From contig CBDIDH010000002.1 of the NCBI GenBank assembly GCA_965277595.1, positions 2,356,001 to 2,420,000 of the forward strand: DNA of 64,000 nucleotides, given 5' to 3'. Position 1 is the stretch's first letter; every line of letters starts with the position of its first letter. Positions 55,575-63,358 of the stretch are shown piece after piece. The notes under the pieces were generated by a model. That model did not search any database and was not told the DNA's origin. It saw only the letters and a list, made by a program, of their open reading frames with translations. Both the position numbers and the translations under genes were made by a program. This DNA comes from CBDIDH01 sp965277595. Lineage in GTDB: Bacteria; Planctomycetota; Planctomycetia; Isosphaerales; Isosphaeraceae.

Positions 55575-55982
55575 ATGGTGAAAGGTTGGAATTCCGATCA
55601 TTCGCGTAAAGTAATGGCCCATATCGAGAAAATTGTTACAAGCGATGATAGTCAAAAAAGTTATAAAAAGAACGTCGCAATCTTGACTAATTGCCTTCCT
55701 CTATATCGAGGCATTTCAGGAGTAATTGTAATTTCAACAAATGGTGATTTATTTATATATGACGAAGATTATAACACTTTGACGCTTTTGAATGAGCGAG
55801 GTTGGGAAAAAGTCGCGATGATGTCTCTCGGCACTGAGTATGCTGACCTGGCAGAATTACTCCCTCAGCGTCCAAAAAATTCTATAAGTTGCTCTGCTTG
55901 TTCTGGAGTTGGTAGAGTCACTTACTACCAAATCCTTTGCGGCGTCTGCAGTGGTACAGGATGGACGGAAACGGAAAATTAA
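55575..55982 (+). CDS. Small AT-rich candidate immunity protein, 135 aa, with CxxCxGxG motifs
   Basis: Starts MVKGWNSDHSRKVMAHIEKI. The ATG at 55575 has GAGGAG seven bases upstream; the open frame starts at 55560. Middle: ILTNCLPLYRGISGVIVIST, LFIYDEDYNTLTLLNERGWE. The tail has two DnaJ-like motifs, CSACSGVGRVTYY and CGVCSGTGW, possibly zinc-binding. AT content is far above neighbours, as in recently acquired immunity genes behind RHS tips. It follows the toxin-like RHS end by 85 bp. No family recognised. Confidence 0.72.
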   Translation: MVKGWNSDHSRKVMAHIEKIVTSDDSQKSYKKNVAILTNCLPLYRGISGVIVISTNGDLFIYDEDYNTLTLLNERGWEKVAMMSLGTEYADLAELLPQRPKNSISCSACSGVGRVTYYQILCGVCSGTGWTETEN

Positions 55983-56055
55983 AGGGGTCAGGAAAGGGCG
56001 GGGAATAGGGGACGGAGGGGAATGGAAGGGGCGGGGAAAAGGGGACGGAGGGAAT
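55981..56055 (+). repeat. G-rich polypurine tract
   Basis: Nearly pure purine for 75 bases with at least eight runs of three or more G, and a repeated unit GGGGACGGAGGG (near 56,008 and 56,041). Potential for G-quadruplex or triplex; sits at the immunity gene's stop. Confidence 0.6.
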
Positions 56056-56179
56056 AAATCTATAAGGCTGGATCGGAAACCGGGGCAGGACAGCAAATCG
56101 GGACTGAATTTTTTAGACTGCCCTCCACCAGTCGGATCGGTTTGCTTTAGCTCATTCCCAGACCACTCAGAATCATCGA

Positions 56180-56790
56180 CGGCTGGCTCGTCTACGATCT
56201 CGTCAACCAGGGCAATAACCGCCCCCCCCTGTTTTTTCGCGGACGGCGACTACATCGCCTTCCTCTGAGTGGGTAGTGGTGTCCTGCTGCTCGGACCAGC
56301 GGGGATCGCCGAACGGACGGTCGTTGATCAACGCTGAGCGGGATTTCGGTTCCACCGTCAAGGCCGAGCAGTACGCCGACTGGACGGACGAAGGGCTGAT
56401 CGTCACCCGCGACGAAGCCGGGTAGTTCTGCGCCGAGGTGCGCAAGAGGCTGGGATCGCCGAGGCTGACCAGGCCGTTTATCCTCACTGCCCTCATTGGG
56501 CTGCGTAAGAATCCGGTCACGTGGAAATTGGTGTCAATTCATTTTTCTCATTGGCCGTCCGTGGAAATTGGTGTCAATTCATTTTTCTCATTGGCCGTCC
56601 GCGACGCTGGGAATGGCGCTAATTCCGAGCGCGGTGACCTGCTGCTCGGACCAGCGAGGATCGCCGAACGGGTGTCCACGTCTGGCAAGGAAGGTTCAAA
56701 AGCCCCGTGGTCCAGCATGACGACCGCCTCCTGACCGTCCTCCGCTACGTCGAAGCTAACCCCTCCGCGTCCGGATCGTCGAGGCCGCCG
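56180..56790. pseudogene. Fragments of REP-associated (Y1/IS200-like) transposases in both orientations
   Basis: On the plus strand an N-terminal piece (GWLVYDLVNQGNNR, then FFADGDYIAFL after a frameshift at a C8 run near 56,222) and a central piece (56,678-56,763: HVWQGRFK and LLTVLRYVEANP) belong to RAYT transposases. On the minus strand the C-terminal RAYT motif RPFGDPRWSEQQ appears twice (near 56,290-56,325 and PFGDPRWSEQQ near 56,640-56,672). None is intact, so several copies inserted and decayed here. Assignment rests on the characteristic motifs. Confidence 0.6.
56521..56600 (+). repeat. Exact 40-bp tandem duplication
   Basis: Two identical 40-bp units (56521-56560, 56561-56600) starting GTGGAAATTGGTGTCAATTC and ending TTGGCCGTCC. 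They lie among the RAYT fragments. Confidence 0.9.
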
Positions 56791-56849
56791 TACGACCCGG
56801 CCGGACAGAAGAGGCGGACGGAATCTCGGGCGTGTCCCCAGCCGTGGAA

Positions 56850-56864
56850 TGATCAGACTGATCA
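56850..56864. repeat. 15-bp palindrome TGATCAGACTGATCA, copy 1
   Basis: Perfect 7-1-7 palindrome. Further copies are at 57059-57073 and 58452-58466. Confidence 0.75.
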
Positions 56865-57058
56865 AAGCCAACACATCAACGTAAATGGATGCAATCCCCC
56901 CGGCTCTTAAAAATTCCACCTGCCAAAGGTTACCCCTACAACTCCCGCAATGGGGGGGCCTGGCCGGGTGGCCACCCCGCCACGGTGCCTGCCTGTGGGA
57001 TCATCCCGCCCCGCCCTTCCTGCCATCGTCCGCCCGCCCCGCACGCACCGAACGCCAA

Positions 57059-57073
57059 TGATCAGTCTGATCA
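57059..57073. repeat. 15-bp palindrome, copy 2 (central T)
   Basis: TGATCAGTCTGATCA, the same arms with the centre complemented, i.e. the same site read on the other strand. Confidence 0.75.
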
Positions 57074-57335
57074 ATGCCCCGCACGCACGCCGCATGATGA
57101 CCACGCACGCCCGTCGCAGGCACACGCACGTGCTCGCATTGGCACGTTCCTGAATCACGCACGCGAGATGATGCTTATTCGAAACATCTTTGACAAGCGT
57201 GATCCAGGTTGTAAGTTTGAGTGTCGGCCGGGGTGAGCCATCACGGCCAGCCCGACCGGCCACACCCGCCGAGCGGATCGGCACGAACGAAACCGCCTTT
57301 GTGCGGTGCCGATCGGGGTGCGGACCGAGGCCGGC

Positions 57336-57351
57336 AAACATCATGATGATT
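57336..57351. promoter_or_regulatory. Palindromic leader element of paralogue A
   Basis: AAACATCATGATGATT, a one-base variant of the 16-bp palindrome at 58720, about 100 bp before the start. Bases after it (GAAAGAGAACGGGCCGGCAAGG) match the leader of paralogue B. Confidence 0.6.
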
Positions 57352-57440
57352 GAGCCGACGTGAAAGAGAACGGGCCGGCAAGGTGCTTGTAACACCCTAC
57401 CGACCCTTGACGAGTCCCCAGCCTTACTGGAGAAACGCCC

Positions 57441-58454
57441 GTGACCACGCTACACGACACCGCGGCCCCCGTCTACCCCGCCGTCTCCCTCCCCGCCGAC
57501 GCCATCCCGGCGAACGCCAGCCCCGCCGCCGACAAGACCGCCGTCCACGAAGCGGCCGTTGCCGAGATCGTCGAAATGATCCGGGCCAAGTACACCGAAG
57601 ACGGGTTGCGTTCCTTCGCCATCGGCCGACGGGCTTACGAGCACGCGGTCTGGCAGAAAAACAACTTCCCCGGTGCGTACCTCAACGGCGACTTCAACAA
57701 CTTGATGGCCCGTATCCGTGACGACGTGCGGATGTACGTCCCGATCAAGGCCGAGTCGATCCGGGTCGCGGACTGGACGCGGTGCCACGTGCTCCGGGAG
57801 ATCGTCGCCAAGGAAGCTTCCCGAGACATCGCCGATTCCCTGTCGATGCACGAGTACCTCGCCCTTGTGGGCAAGGCCCTTCACTTTACGGTCGCGGACC
57901 TCGAAGGGGATCTCAACCCCTGCTTCCTTGACATGATCAAGGGGGTTGCGGCGGACCGGGCCAACCCCGACGGCCGCGTCACGACCGAAGACTTCCTCAA
58001 CCGGATCGCCGCGACGGTCAAGCGGGCCGCTGATGCCAAGCTCGCGGCCCTTAATCCGTCCAAGGCCGCCGCCAAGCTGGCGTCCGACAAGGTCAAGGCC
58101 GATTCCGCCGCCGTGGCGAAGTCGGTCAAGGACATTACCGCGTCCATCGACGCCGGGATTGCGTCGGGGGCGATCAAGCCCGAAGGGGCACTGGCCATCC
58201 TGGAAGGCGTGGCCAAGCATCACGGCACGCCCCTACGGGCCGCGTCCATCGGTTTCGATCCCGCGACGGCTTCGGTGACGGAGTGCGAACAGGCCATCGA
58301 CGTGATGTTTTCGGCCGGACGCATCGCCGAGATGAAAGCCATGATGGCTCGGCTGGAAAAGCGAATCGCCACGATGGAGAAGGCGGTTGGCGGGGCGGTC
58401 GTCAAGGCCAAGGCCGCCAAGGTCTCGGCCGAGCCCGTCGCCGTCGCCGCGTGA
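57441..58454 (+). CDS. Tandem paralogue A, unknown family
   Basis: 337 residues from a GTG start with GGAG about 9 bases upstream. No known domain was recognised. Conserved with paralogue B are VHEAAVAEIVEMIRAKYTED, FAIGRRAYEHAVWQK, FNNLMARIRDDVRMYVPIKAESIRVADWTRCHVLREIV and KALHFTVADLEGDLNPCFLDMIKGV. Helical Lys/Ala-rich parts follow (AKLASDKVKADSAAVAKSVKD) and a C-terminal helix (MKAMMARLEKRIATMEKAVG) may be coiled. No membrane or signal segment, so cytosolic. The stop codon is part of the 15-bp palindrome at 58452. Confidence 0.85.
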   Translation: MTTLHDTAAPVYPAVSLPADAIPANASPAADKTAVHEAAVAEIVEMIRAKYTEDGLRSFAIGRRAYEHAVWQKNNFPGAYLNGDFNNLMARIRDDVRMYVPIKAESIRVADWTRCHVLREIVAKEASRDIADSLSMHEYLALVGKALHFTVADLEGDLNPCFLDMIKGVAADRANPDGRVTTEDFLNRIAATVKRAADAKLAALNPSKAAAKLASDKVKADSAAVAKSVKDITASIDAGIASGAIKPEGALAILEGVAKHHGTPLRAASIGFDPATASVTECEQAIDVMFSAGRIAEMKAMMARLEKRIATMEKAVGGAVVKAKAAKVSAEPVAVAA

Positions 58455-58466
58455 TCAGACTGATCA
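58452..58466. repeat. 15-bp palindrome, copy 3 overlapping the paralogue A stop
   Basis: TGATCAGACTGATCA; the first three bases are the TGA stop. The placement suggests a mRNA hairpin or terminator-like element, or an operator for the second paralogue. Confidence 0.75.
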
Positions 58467-58832
58467 AGCCGAAACGGGTCAAGGATGATCCGTGAGGCAA
58501 AGCCGAAACGGTCGTCAATCCGCCGGGTTGACGTTCCGTCCACGGGTTAGGCCCGTGCTGATGAGGCTTTCCCGTCGAATCTCCCTGCCACGGCGGGGCG
58601 AATGTTCGGATCGCGTCGTCTGATGCCGTCTCCCTCGACACGTCCGCGAAGTCGGTGGCTCGGTCCTGTCAGCCCGGAAGGGTTCGACGGGGTGGTTCGC
58701 TCCCCGCTCAACGGGGGCCAAACATCATGATGTTTCGAGTGACTGAGGCGGAAAGGGAAACGGGCCGGAAGAGTGTGCAACCACTCCCCCGGCCCTGGAC
58801 AACGCACCAACGCTAAATTGGAGCATTGCCTG
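58467..58832. other. 366-bp gap between the paralogues
   Basis: Contains the 58,720 palindrome and the leader matching paralogue A (GAAAGGGAAACGGGCCGG). It probably carries the promoter of paralogue B. No coding frame. Confidence 0.45.
58720..58735. promoter_or_regulatory. Palindromic leader element of paralogue B
   Basis: AAACATCATGATGTTT, a perfect 16-bp palindrome about 100 bp before the ATG at 58833. Confidence 0.62.
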
Positions 58833-59822
58833 ATGACCACGCTACTCGACGCCGGGCCGGCGGTCAAATCCGCGCGGCCGAACGGCCCCATTTCGAACGC
58901 CTTTGCGTTTCCCACCAGCCAGCCCCGCGCCAACCCCGCCAACGTCCACGATGCCGCCGTCGCGGAAATCGTCGGCATGATCCGCGAGAAGTACGGCGAG
59001 GAAGGGCAACGGTCCTTCGCCATCGGCAAGCGGGCTTTCGAGCACGCTCAGTGGCAAAAAGGCAACTTCCCCGCGTTCGGCAGCGACGACTTCAACACGC
59101 TGATGAAGCGAATCCGCGACGACGTCCGGCACTTCGTCCCGATCAAGGCCGAGTCGATCCAGGTCGCTTATTGGACGCGGTGCCACGTCCTCCGGGAACT
59201 CGTCCGGGCCGAGATCGCCGACCACGCCGAATCCCTCACGATGTTCGAATATCTCGCCATCGTCGGCAAGGCTCTTTCGTTCTCGTCGTCAGACCTCGAA
59301 GGGGACCTCAACCCCGGCTGGCTGGACATGATCCGGGGTGTGGCTTACGACCGGACGGCAGGCAGGAAGGTCAGCCGCGTGGACTTCGAGGCTCGGGTCG
59401 CCGACACGATCAAGAGAGTCGCGGACGCCAGGTCCGGCCTCACCCCCGATGCCCTCGCCGCCCGCTCGGCGTCCGACGCAAGCAGGGCGAGGAAGGCAGC
59501 CTTCGCGAAGGCGAACGAGGACATCACCGGGGCGTTGTCCGACGGCCTGTCCAAGGGGCACGTCACCGCCGAAGGGGTCCTGGCCATCCTGGAGACGGTC
59601 TCCCGGACTCACGGCATCGCGTTGCCGTCTACCATCGGGTTCGACCCCGCCCGATGCACCGACGCGGACTGTGACATGCTCGCCTCGACCATGTTCCAGG
59701 CCGGGCGGCACGCTGAGATGCGCCGGTTGCGTGACCGGCTCGACAAGATGGTCGCGGCCGTCGATAGGGCCCGCGAGACCTCCCACGGCCTGTCCGCCCG
59801 CATGGGCCTCACTCCCGCCTGA
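58833..59822 (+). CDS. Tandem paralogue B, unknown family
   Basis: 329 residues. Same architecture as paralogue A: VHDAAVAEIVGMIREKYGEE, FAIGKRAFEHAQWQKGNFPAF, FNTLMKRIRDDVRHFVPIKAESIQVAYWTRCHVLRELV, KALSFSSSDLEGDLNPGWLDMIRGV, then the C-terminal ITGALSDGLSKGHVTAEGVLAILETVSRTHG. About half the positions match A by eye. The ATG at 58833 with GGAG upstream was chosen; a longer open frame begins at 58773. A SWIM protein follows after 110 bp. Two different copies kept side by side suggests they form a hetero-complex or have different timing. Confidence 0.85.
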   Translation: MTTLLDAGPAVKSARPNGPISNAFAFPTSQPRANPANVHDAAVAEIVGMIREKYGEEGQRSFAIGKRAFEHAQWQKGNFPAFGSDDFNTLMKRIRDDVRHFVPIKAESIQVAYWTRCHVLRELVRAEIADHAESLTMFEYLAIVGKALSFSSSDLEGDLNPGWLDMIRGVAYDRTAGRKVSRVDFEARVADTIKRVADARSGLTPDALAARSASDASRARKAAFAKANEDITGALSDGLSKGHVTAEGVLAILETVSRTHGIALPSTIGFDPARCTDADCDMLASTMFQAGRHAEMRRLRDRLDKMVAAVDRARETSHGLSARMGLTPA

Positions 59823-59931
59823 CGCCAACCCTCGCCATATTCACGAAGACCCGCCCTTCGAACGAAACGGGGCCGAGACGGTCGTCACCGCCCGGCCCCG
59901 TTAGGAACCCTCACGCAACCAGGAGACTCCG

Positions 59932-60522
59932 ATGACCAATTCCGATAAGATTCCCGCCCGCGAACAGGTCAAGGCCCACGCCCGTGACACCTTCAGGATG
60001 ACCCTGACGATCAACGGCACGGCCTACCGGATCAACGGCACGTTCGGCCCGGGGCCCCATACCGTCGGCCAGGACGCAGTCAAGTCGTTCGGGGTGTGGA
60101 ACGACAGGCTGGGGGAGTGCTTCTTCGTCGCCCAGAGGCTCACCGGCAACACCTGCAACTGCCCCGCCTTCCAGGACAACGCCACCTGTATGCACGTCAG
60201 GTGCATGGTCGCGGCCGGCTTACTGGACGACGGCTTCCGACCACACCACGCCCGCCCTGCCAGCCCCGACGCCACGCTCGCCGGGCTGGCCGACCACGAG
60301 GCCGACGCCTACCGGGACCTGGGGACGCCCGAGGGGGACCTGTTCGCCCGGACGATGGAGGAACTGGCCCTCAAGATCAGGCTGACGCGGGCGGCCTCGC
60401 CGGACGAGTACGACGGCCGGATCGCGGTCCTCGACGCCGACATCCGCGAGCGCTGGGAAGCCCGGGGCTACGAAGAGGGCAGGCGTTCGGGGTGCCGTTG
60501 CGGCGAGAACGCCGTGGAGTGA
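59932..60522 (+). CDS. SWIM zinc-finger protein
   Basis: 196 residues. The C-x-C-x8-C-x-H signature is present: Cys75 and Cys77 in TCNCPAF, Cys86 and His88 in CMHVRC. SWIM domains bind DNA or proteins and occur beside SNF2 helicases or transposases, neither of which is intact here. The rest (RMTLTINGTAYRINGTFGPG) is beta-rich; the C-terminal part is charged helical (LALKIRLTRAASPDEYDGRIAVLDADIRERWEARG). Good AGGAG Shine-Dalgarno. Confidence 0.82.
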   Translation: MTNSDKIPAREQVKAHARDTFRMTLTINGTAYRINGTFGPGPHTVGQDAVKSFGVWNDRLGECFFVAQRLTGNTCNCPAFQDNATCMHVRCMVAAGLLDDGFRPHHARPASPDATLAGLADHEADAYRDLGTPEGDLFARTMEELALKIRLTRAASPDEYDGRIAVLDADIRERWEARGYEEGRRSGCRCGENAVE

Positions 60523-60681
60523 GCCGCCGGCTTTGTTCCCGGGGGGTTCGGTCGGACCGAGCCCCCCGCCCCGATCCCGCCTCACCCCTGAGCCCGCTCA
60601 CGAGGAACCAGCCCGATGGCGTCCACGCTCCGACACGACCACGCCCACCATCCGACCCCCGCGCCCGAGACCGGGGACGCC

Positions 60682-60700
60682 ATTTGCCAGACTGGCGAAA
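60682..60700 (+). repeat. Dispersed palindrome, copy D
   Basis: ATTTGCCAGACTGGCGAAA between the converging SWIM and Pro-rich genes. The sequence after it (GCCGGAACCC...GCGAGTGT) is similar to that after copy B. Confidence 0.65.
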
Positions 60701-60751
60701 GCCGGAACCCGGCCGCGCGAGTGTCACGGGGCCGCCGACCGAAGGGCTCGG

Positions 60752-62272
60752 TTACTGGACGGGGCCGACCGCATAGCCGAGGTGCTTCATGTCGTTGTGG
60801 AACCGAACGTCGCGGCCGTTGACCGTGTTCAGGTAACCGTTCAACTCGTGGTCGAACCGCTGGTTGGTCGCGCGCTGGCGGGCGAACCAGGCGTCAAAGT
60901 ACCGCTGGTGCGGGCCGTTCGGGTTGGCCTCGACGGCGGCGCGGGCGAAGTTGACCTTGGAATGAAGCGGAATGTCGGAGTTCATCGCGTTGTGCAACCC
61001 CTGGACGGCCCTGGGCACGTCGTCCTGCGGGCCAACGTTCGTCGCATCGAGCCTGTTCTCGTCGCCGGGGGCCGGGAGCGAACCCGGGGGCAACTTAAAT
61101 TTAGCCTCGATGAGCGCCCTCCCCTGCGGCGTACCCATCGCGGCGACGTCGGCCTGGACGGTCGTGTGCGGGTTCTGGTTGTAAGCCTGAGCGTCACCCT
61201 GACGGATGTTCGCGCGGCCCTGGTCGTACGCCGCAAGCTGATTTTGGGCGGTGACGCTCGTGAGGGCGTTGCGGTCCTGGACGGTCGTCATTGGCCGTCC
61301 GGGGCTCTGCATCTGTCCATGCTCGTCGTATGTTGCCGCCTCGCCAGGATCGGGCGCACTGTAGACGGCGATCCCTCCCGATCGGTTGAAACCTGGGTTG
61401 TTCATCCGATCGACGAGCGTGTCCCGGTAAGAGTCCGCCCCGAGCGGCTCTCGGTAAGAGTCCATCCCGTTGCCTGGCTTCCAGCTTGCCGGGACGGGGC
61501 CGGACGCCGGATTCATCAGCGACGACGGAATCGCAATCCCGTGGGCGTTCCTCATGACGCCAGATTCCAACGCTTCGCCGTACGAGCGCGGAGCCGGGGC
61601 CGGCATCCTCGGCGGGCCACCAGGAATCCCGATGCTTGGAGCGGTCCCCGGCGTGGCTGTCGGCGTGGGCGAAGGCGTCGGAAACTTCACGGGACTGTCC
61701 GTGCGAGGCTCAGTCTTATCCCCGACGTGAGCGGAATTGGGCTGGGGAACCTGAGGGGCATCGAATTCCTGCATCGGGGTCGCCGAACCAGGGAACCCCA
61801 TGACGCCGAGACGAAGGGCGGGCGTAGCCGGTTGGGGACCGGCCTTAGCCAACTCGCTCGCGTGATAGGTGTTGCCGGCGCCAGGCCGAGAGTAAGCCCT
61901 TTGGTGGATGACTTCCGGGTTCGGGGCGTCCACGGACTTAGCGGAGGGCTTGCCGTAACCCCCCTGGGGGCCCATCCTCGCGTAGACACTGCCGGGGCCG
62001 GTGTTGATGCTGATACCTACAGGCTGAACCGGCTCCTCCCTGGGCGGGAGTCCGATGCCCCCGCCTGGGATTGGGGCCGGGCCTCCGTGAGCGTTCGAGA
62101 AGGGGCCGGGGTCTCTGCCTCGGGCGGGCTCGTCGAATGGCATGGTGTGAGGCGCGCCAGGCGGGTTCGAGGGAGAAGGATTGGGGGCGATGCCGACGAA
62201 GGCAGGGGTCGCCGGTGTCGGCCCGGATACGCCGACTCGGGGTTGGCTCAAGACGGATGGGTAAAGGGGCAT
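60752..62272 (-). CDS. Pro/Gly-rich protein, 506 aa, unidentified
   Basis: Starts MPLYPSVLSQPRVGVSGPTP. The first 250 residues are Pro/Gly/Ala low-complexity (e.g. SPVKFPTPSPTPTATPGTAP); from about 300 it is more regular (ALTSVTAQNQLAAYDQGRANIRQGDAQAYNQNPHTTVQADVAAMG and GDENRLDATNVGPQDDVPRAVQGLHNAMNSDIPLHSKVNFARAAVEANPNGP). It could be a phage-like structural or DNA-transfer accessory protein, but no family is recognised. Convergent with the SWIM gene. Confidence 0.6.
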   Translation of the reverse strand: MPLYPSVLSQPRVGVSGPTPATPAFVGIAPNPSPSNPPGAPHTMPFDEPARGRDPGPFSNAHGGPAPIPGGGIGLPPREEPVQPVGISINTGPGSVYARMGPQGGYGKPSAKSVDAPNPEVIHQRAYSRPGAGNTYHASELAKAGPQPATPALRLGVMGFPGSATPMQEFDAPQVPQPNSAHVGDKTEPRTDSPVKFPTPSPTPTATPGTAPSIGIPGGPPRMPAPAPRSYGEALESGVMRNAHGIAIPSSLMNPASGPVPASWKPGNGMDSYREPLGADSYRDTLVDRMNNPGFNRSGGIAVYSAPDPGEAATYDEHGQMQSPGRPMTTVQDRNALTSVTAQNQLAAYDQGRANIRQGDAQAYNQNPHTTVQADVAAMGTPQGRALIEAKFKLPPGSLPAPGDENRLDATNVGPQDDVPRAVQGLHNAMNSDIPLHSKVNFARAAVEANPNGPHQRYFDAWFARQRATNQRFDHELNGYLNTVNGRDVRFHNDMKHLGYAVGPVQ

Positions 62273-62330
62273 TGCTCAGTCCTTATTCGAGTCGGGGCGC
62301 GAGCGTGGCGGGCGTTTCCTTGTATGCATA

Positions 62331-62336
62331 ATTATA
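62331..62336 (-). promoter_or_regulatory. TATAAT box for the Pro-rich gene
   Basis: A perfect -10 hexamer on the minus strand in a short AT-rich gap (62,320-62,400); no good -35 at 17 bp. It would place transcription about 50 bases before 62272. Confidence 0.4.
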
Positions 62337-62403
62337 ACAAAAAATGACAAATTTTAGCGGGATTGCTTGCATGATTCTTTTACAACGTAACAGCTTGTGT
62401 CGA

Positions 62404-62928
62404 TTACGCACCGTCCATAAAATTGGCCACAACCCGCCTCGGGCTCCAGGCGCCGTGGTGGGCCACTTCAACGTCAAGCTGAATCCGACAAGCCCGCTCG
62501 ACCCCTAACTGCAAGACCGTCGTCTTGCACGTTTTCTCGATCTCCGTGAGCCTCGCCTCGGACGCCTTTCGCGGGCCGTCGTACCAGTTCGCCAGAACCT
62601 CGGCGAACTCGGAGTGGTAAGCCTCAAGCTTGCTCCTGACACCGAATGCGACCTTCGACAGGTGGATCGTGGCGAGCCACATCGGGACGACCTTCAGCGG
62701 GATCATCGCGGTGACCTCGCGACACTGGCCTCCAAGCTGAACCTCCGTAATGGTGGTGCAGGCCCAAAAGCAAGACGCGAGCTTGCGGCGTTGCGGCTCC
62801 CAGGCAATCCCGAGCGAATCGCAGATCCGCGACGGGAGGACTAAAATCTCGCCGGAATCGTTCTTGAAGGCGTCGACAGTGTCGCCGTGGAAGTTAACCT
62901 GAACGATCTCGGCTGAAATTTTACTCAT
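62404..62928 (-). CDS. P22-antirepressor-N-domain protein
   Basis: 174 residues. The N-terminal domain reads VQVNFHGDTVDAFKNDSGEILVLPSRICDSLGIAWEPQRRKL, then TTITEVQLGGQCREVTAMIPLKVVPMWLATIHLSKVAFGVRSKLEAYHSEF, matching P22_AR_N (phage antirepressor N-terminal). The C-terminal 70 residues are helical and charged (RKASEARLTEIEKTCKTTVLQLGVERACRIQLDVE). It may counter a repressor controlling excision. Its ATG overlaps the stop of the upstream gene by 1 base, so the two are coupled. Confidence 0.82.
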   Translation of the reverse strand: MSKISAEIVQVNFHGDTVDAFKNDSGEILVLPSRICDSLGIAWEPQRRKLASCFWACTTITEVQLGGQCREVTAMIPLKVVPMWLATIHLSKVAFGVRSKLEAYHSEFAEVLANWYDGPRKASEARLTEIEKTCKTTVLQLGVERACRIQLDVEVAHHGAWSPRRVVANFMDGA

Positions 62929-63179
62929 CAGAACATGCTCCGTTGGGTCTTGAGGGCGGTGCGCGAGGCGTCCAATTCGATGATTGCGGCTTTAGCGGCG
63001 GGCACTGACATGGAGCGAGCGAACATCGCGTCGACACCATAAGCCAGGAGGGCTTGAACCTGGACGGCGGAAGCCTCGCCCTTGGCTTTCCGCTTCATCA
63101 GCTTGCCGATCATCTTGGACGCACCCCACTTGGACAGGCCGTCCGGTGCAGTGACACCTGGGCTCTGGAGTATGTCCAA
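62928..63179 (-). CDS. Small hypothetical protein coupled to the antirepressor
   Basis: About 83 residues from TTG 63179 (LDILQSPGVTAPDGLSKWG, KMIGKLMKRKAKGEASAVQV, LLAYGVDAMFARSM, IIELDASRTALKTQRSMF). The open frame extends to 63404. A one-base overlap (TGATG) couples it to the next gene, supporting translation. No family recognised; basic and helical, perhaps DNA-binding. Confidence 0.5.
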   Translation of the reverse strand: MDILQSPGVTAPDGLSKWGASKMIGKLMKRKAKGEASAVQVQALLAYGVDAMFARSMSVPAAKAAIIELDASRTALKTQRSMF

Positions 63180-63305
63180 TTTGGCTGAGGACTCTGGTTT
63201 AGGGGCAGACCGGGCTTCCGCGTTGCGTCGCTTTGGGCAACGATGCCCGGCCGGTCCGTGGAAGAACCCGGGAAGTCCGGGTGAAGGCGGGAGTGCGGTG
63301 GGCCT

Positions 63306-63328
63306 GATTTGCCAGATTGGCAATTCGG
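63306..63328 (+). repeat. Dispersed palindrome, copy E
   Basis: GATTTGCCAGATTGGCAATT followed by CGG. Lies just before the excisionase-like gene, so it could be an operator. Confidence 0.62.
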
Positions 63329-63358
63329 ACGGGCTCAAGAGATGGCCGTGAGGATACC

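Larger units (their letters stand above)
56764..57440. other. 677-bp non-coding region upstream of paralogue A
   Basis: Holds two copies of TGATCAGACTGATCA/TGATCAGTCTGATCA (56850-56864, 57059-57073), a repeat-rich CGCACGC stretch (57,040-57,130) and the palindrome near 57,336. No protein-like frame was found. Confidence 0.5.
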
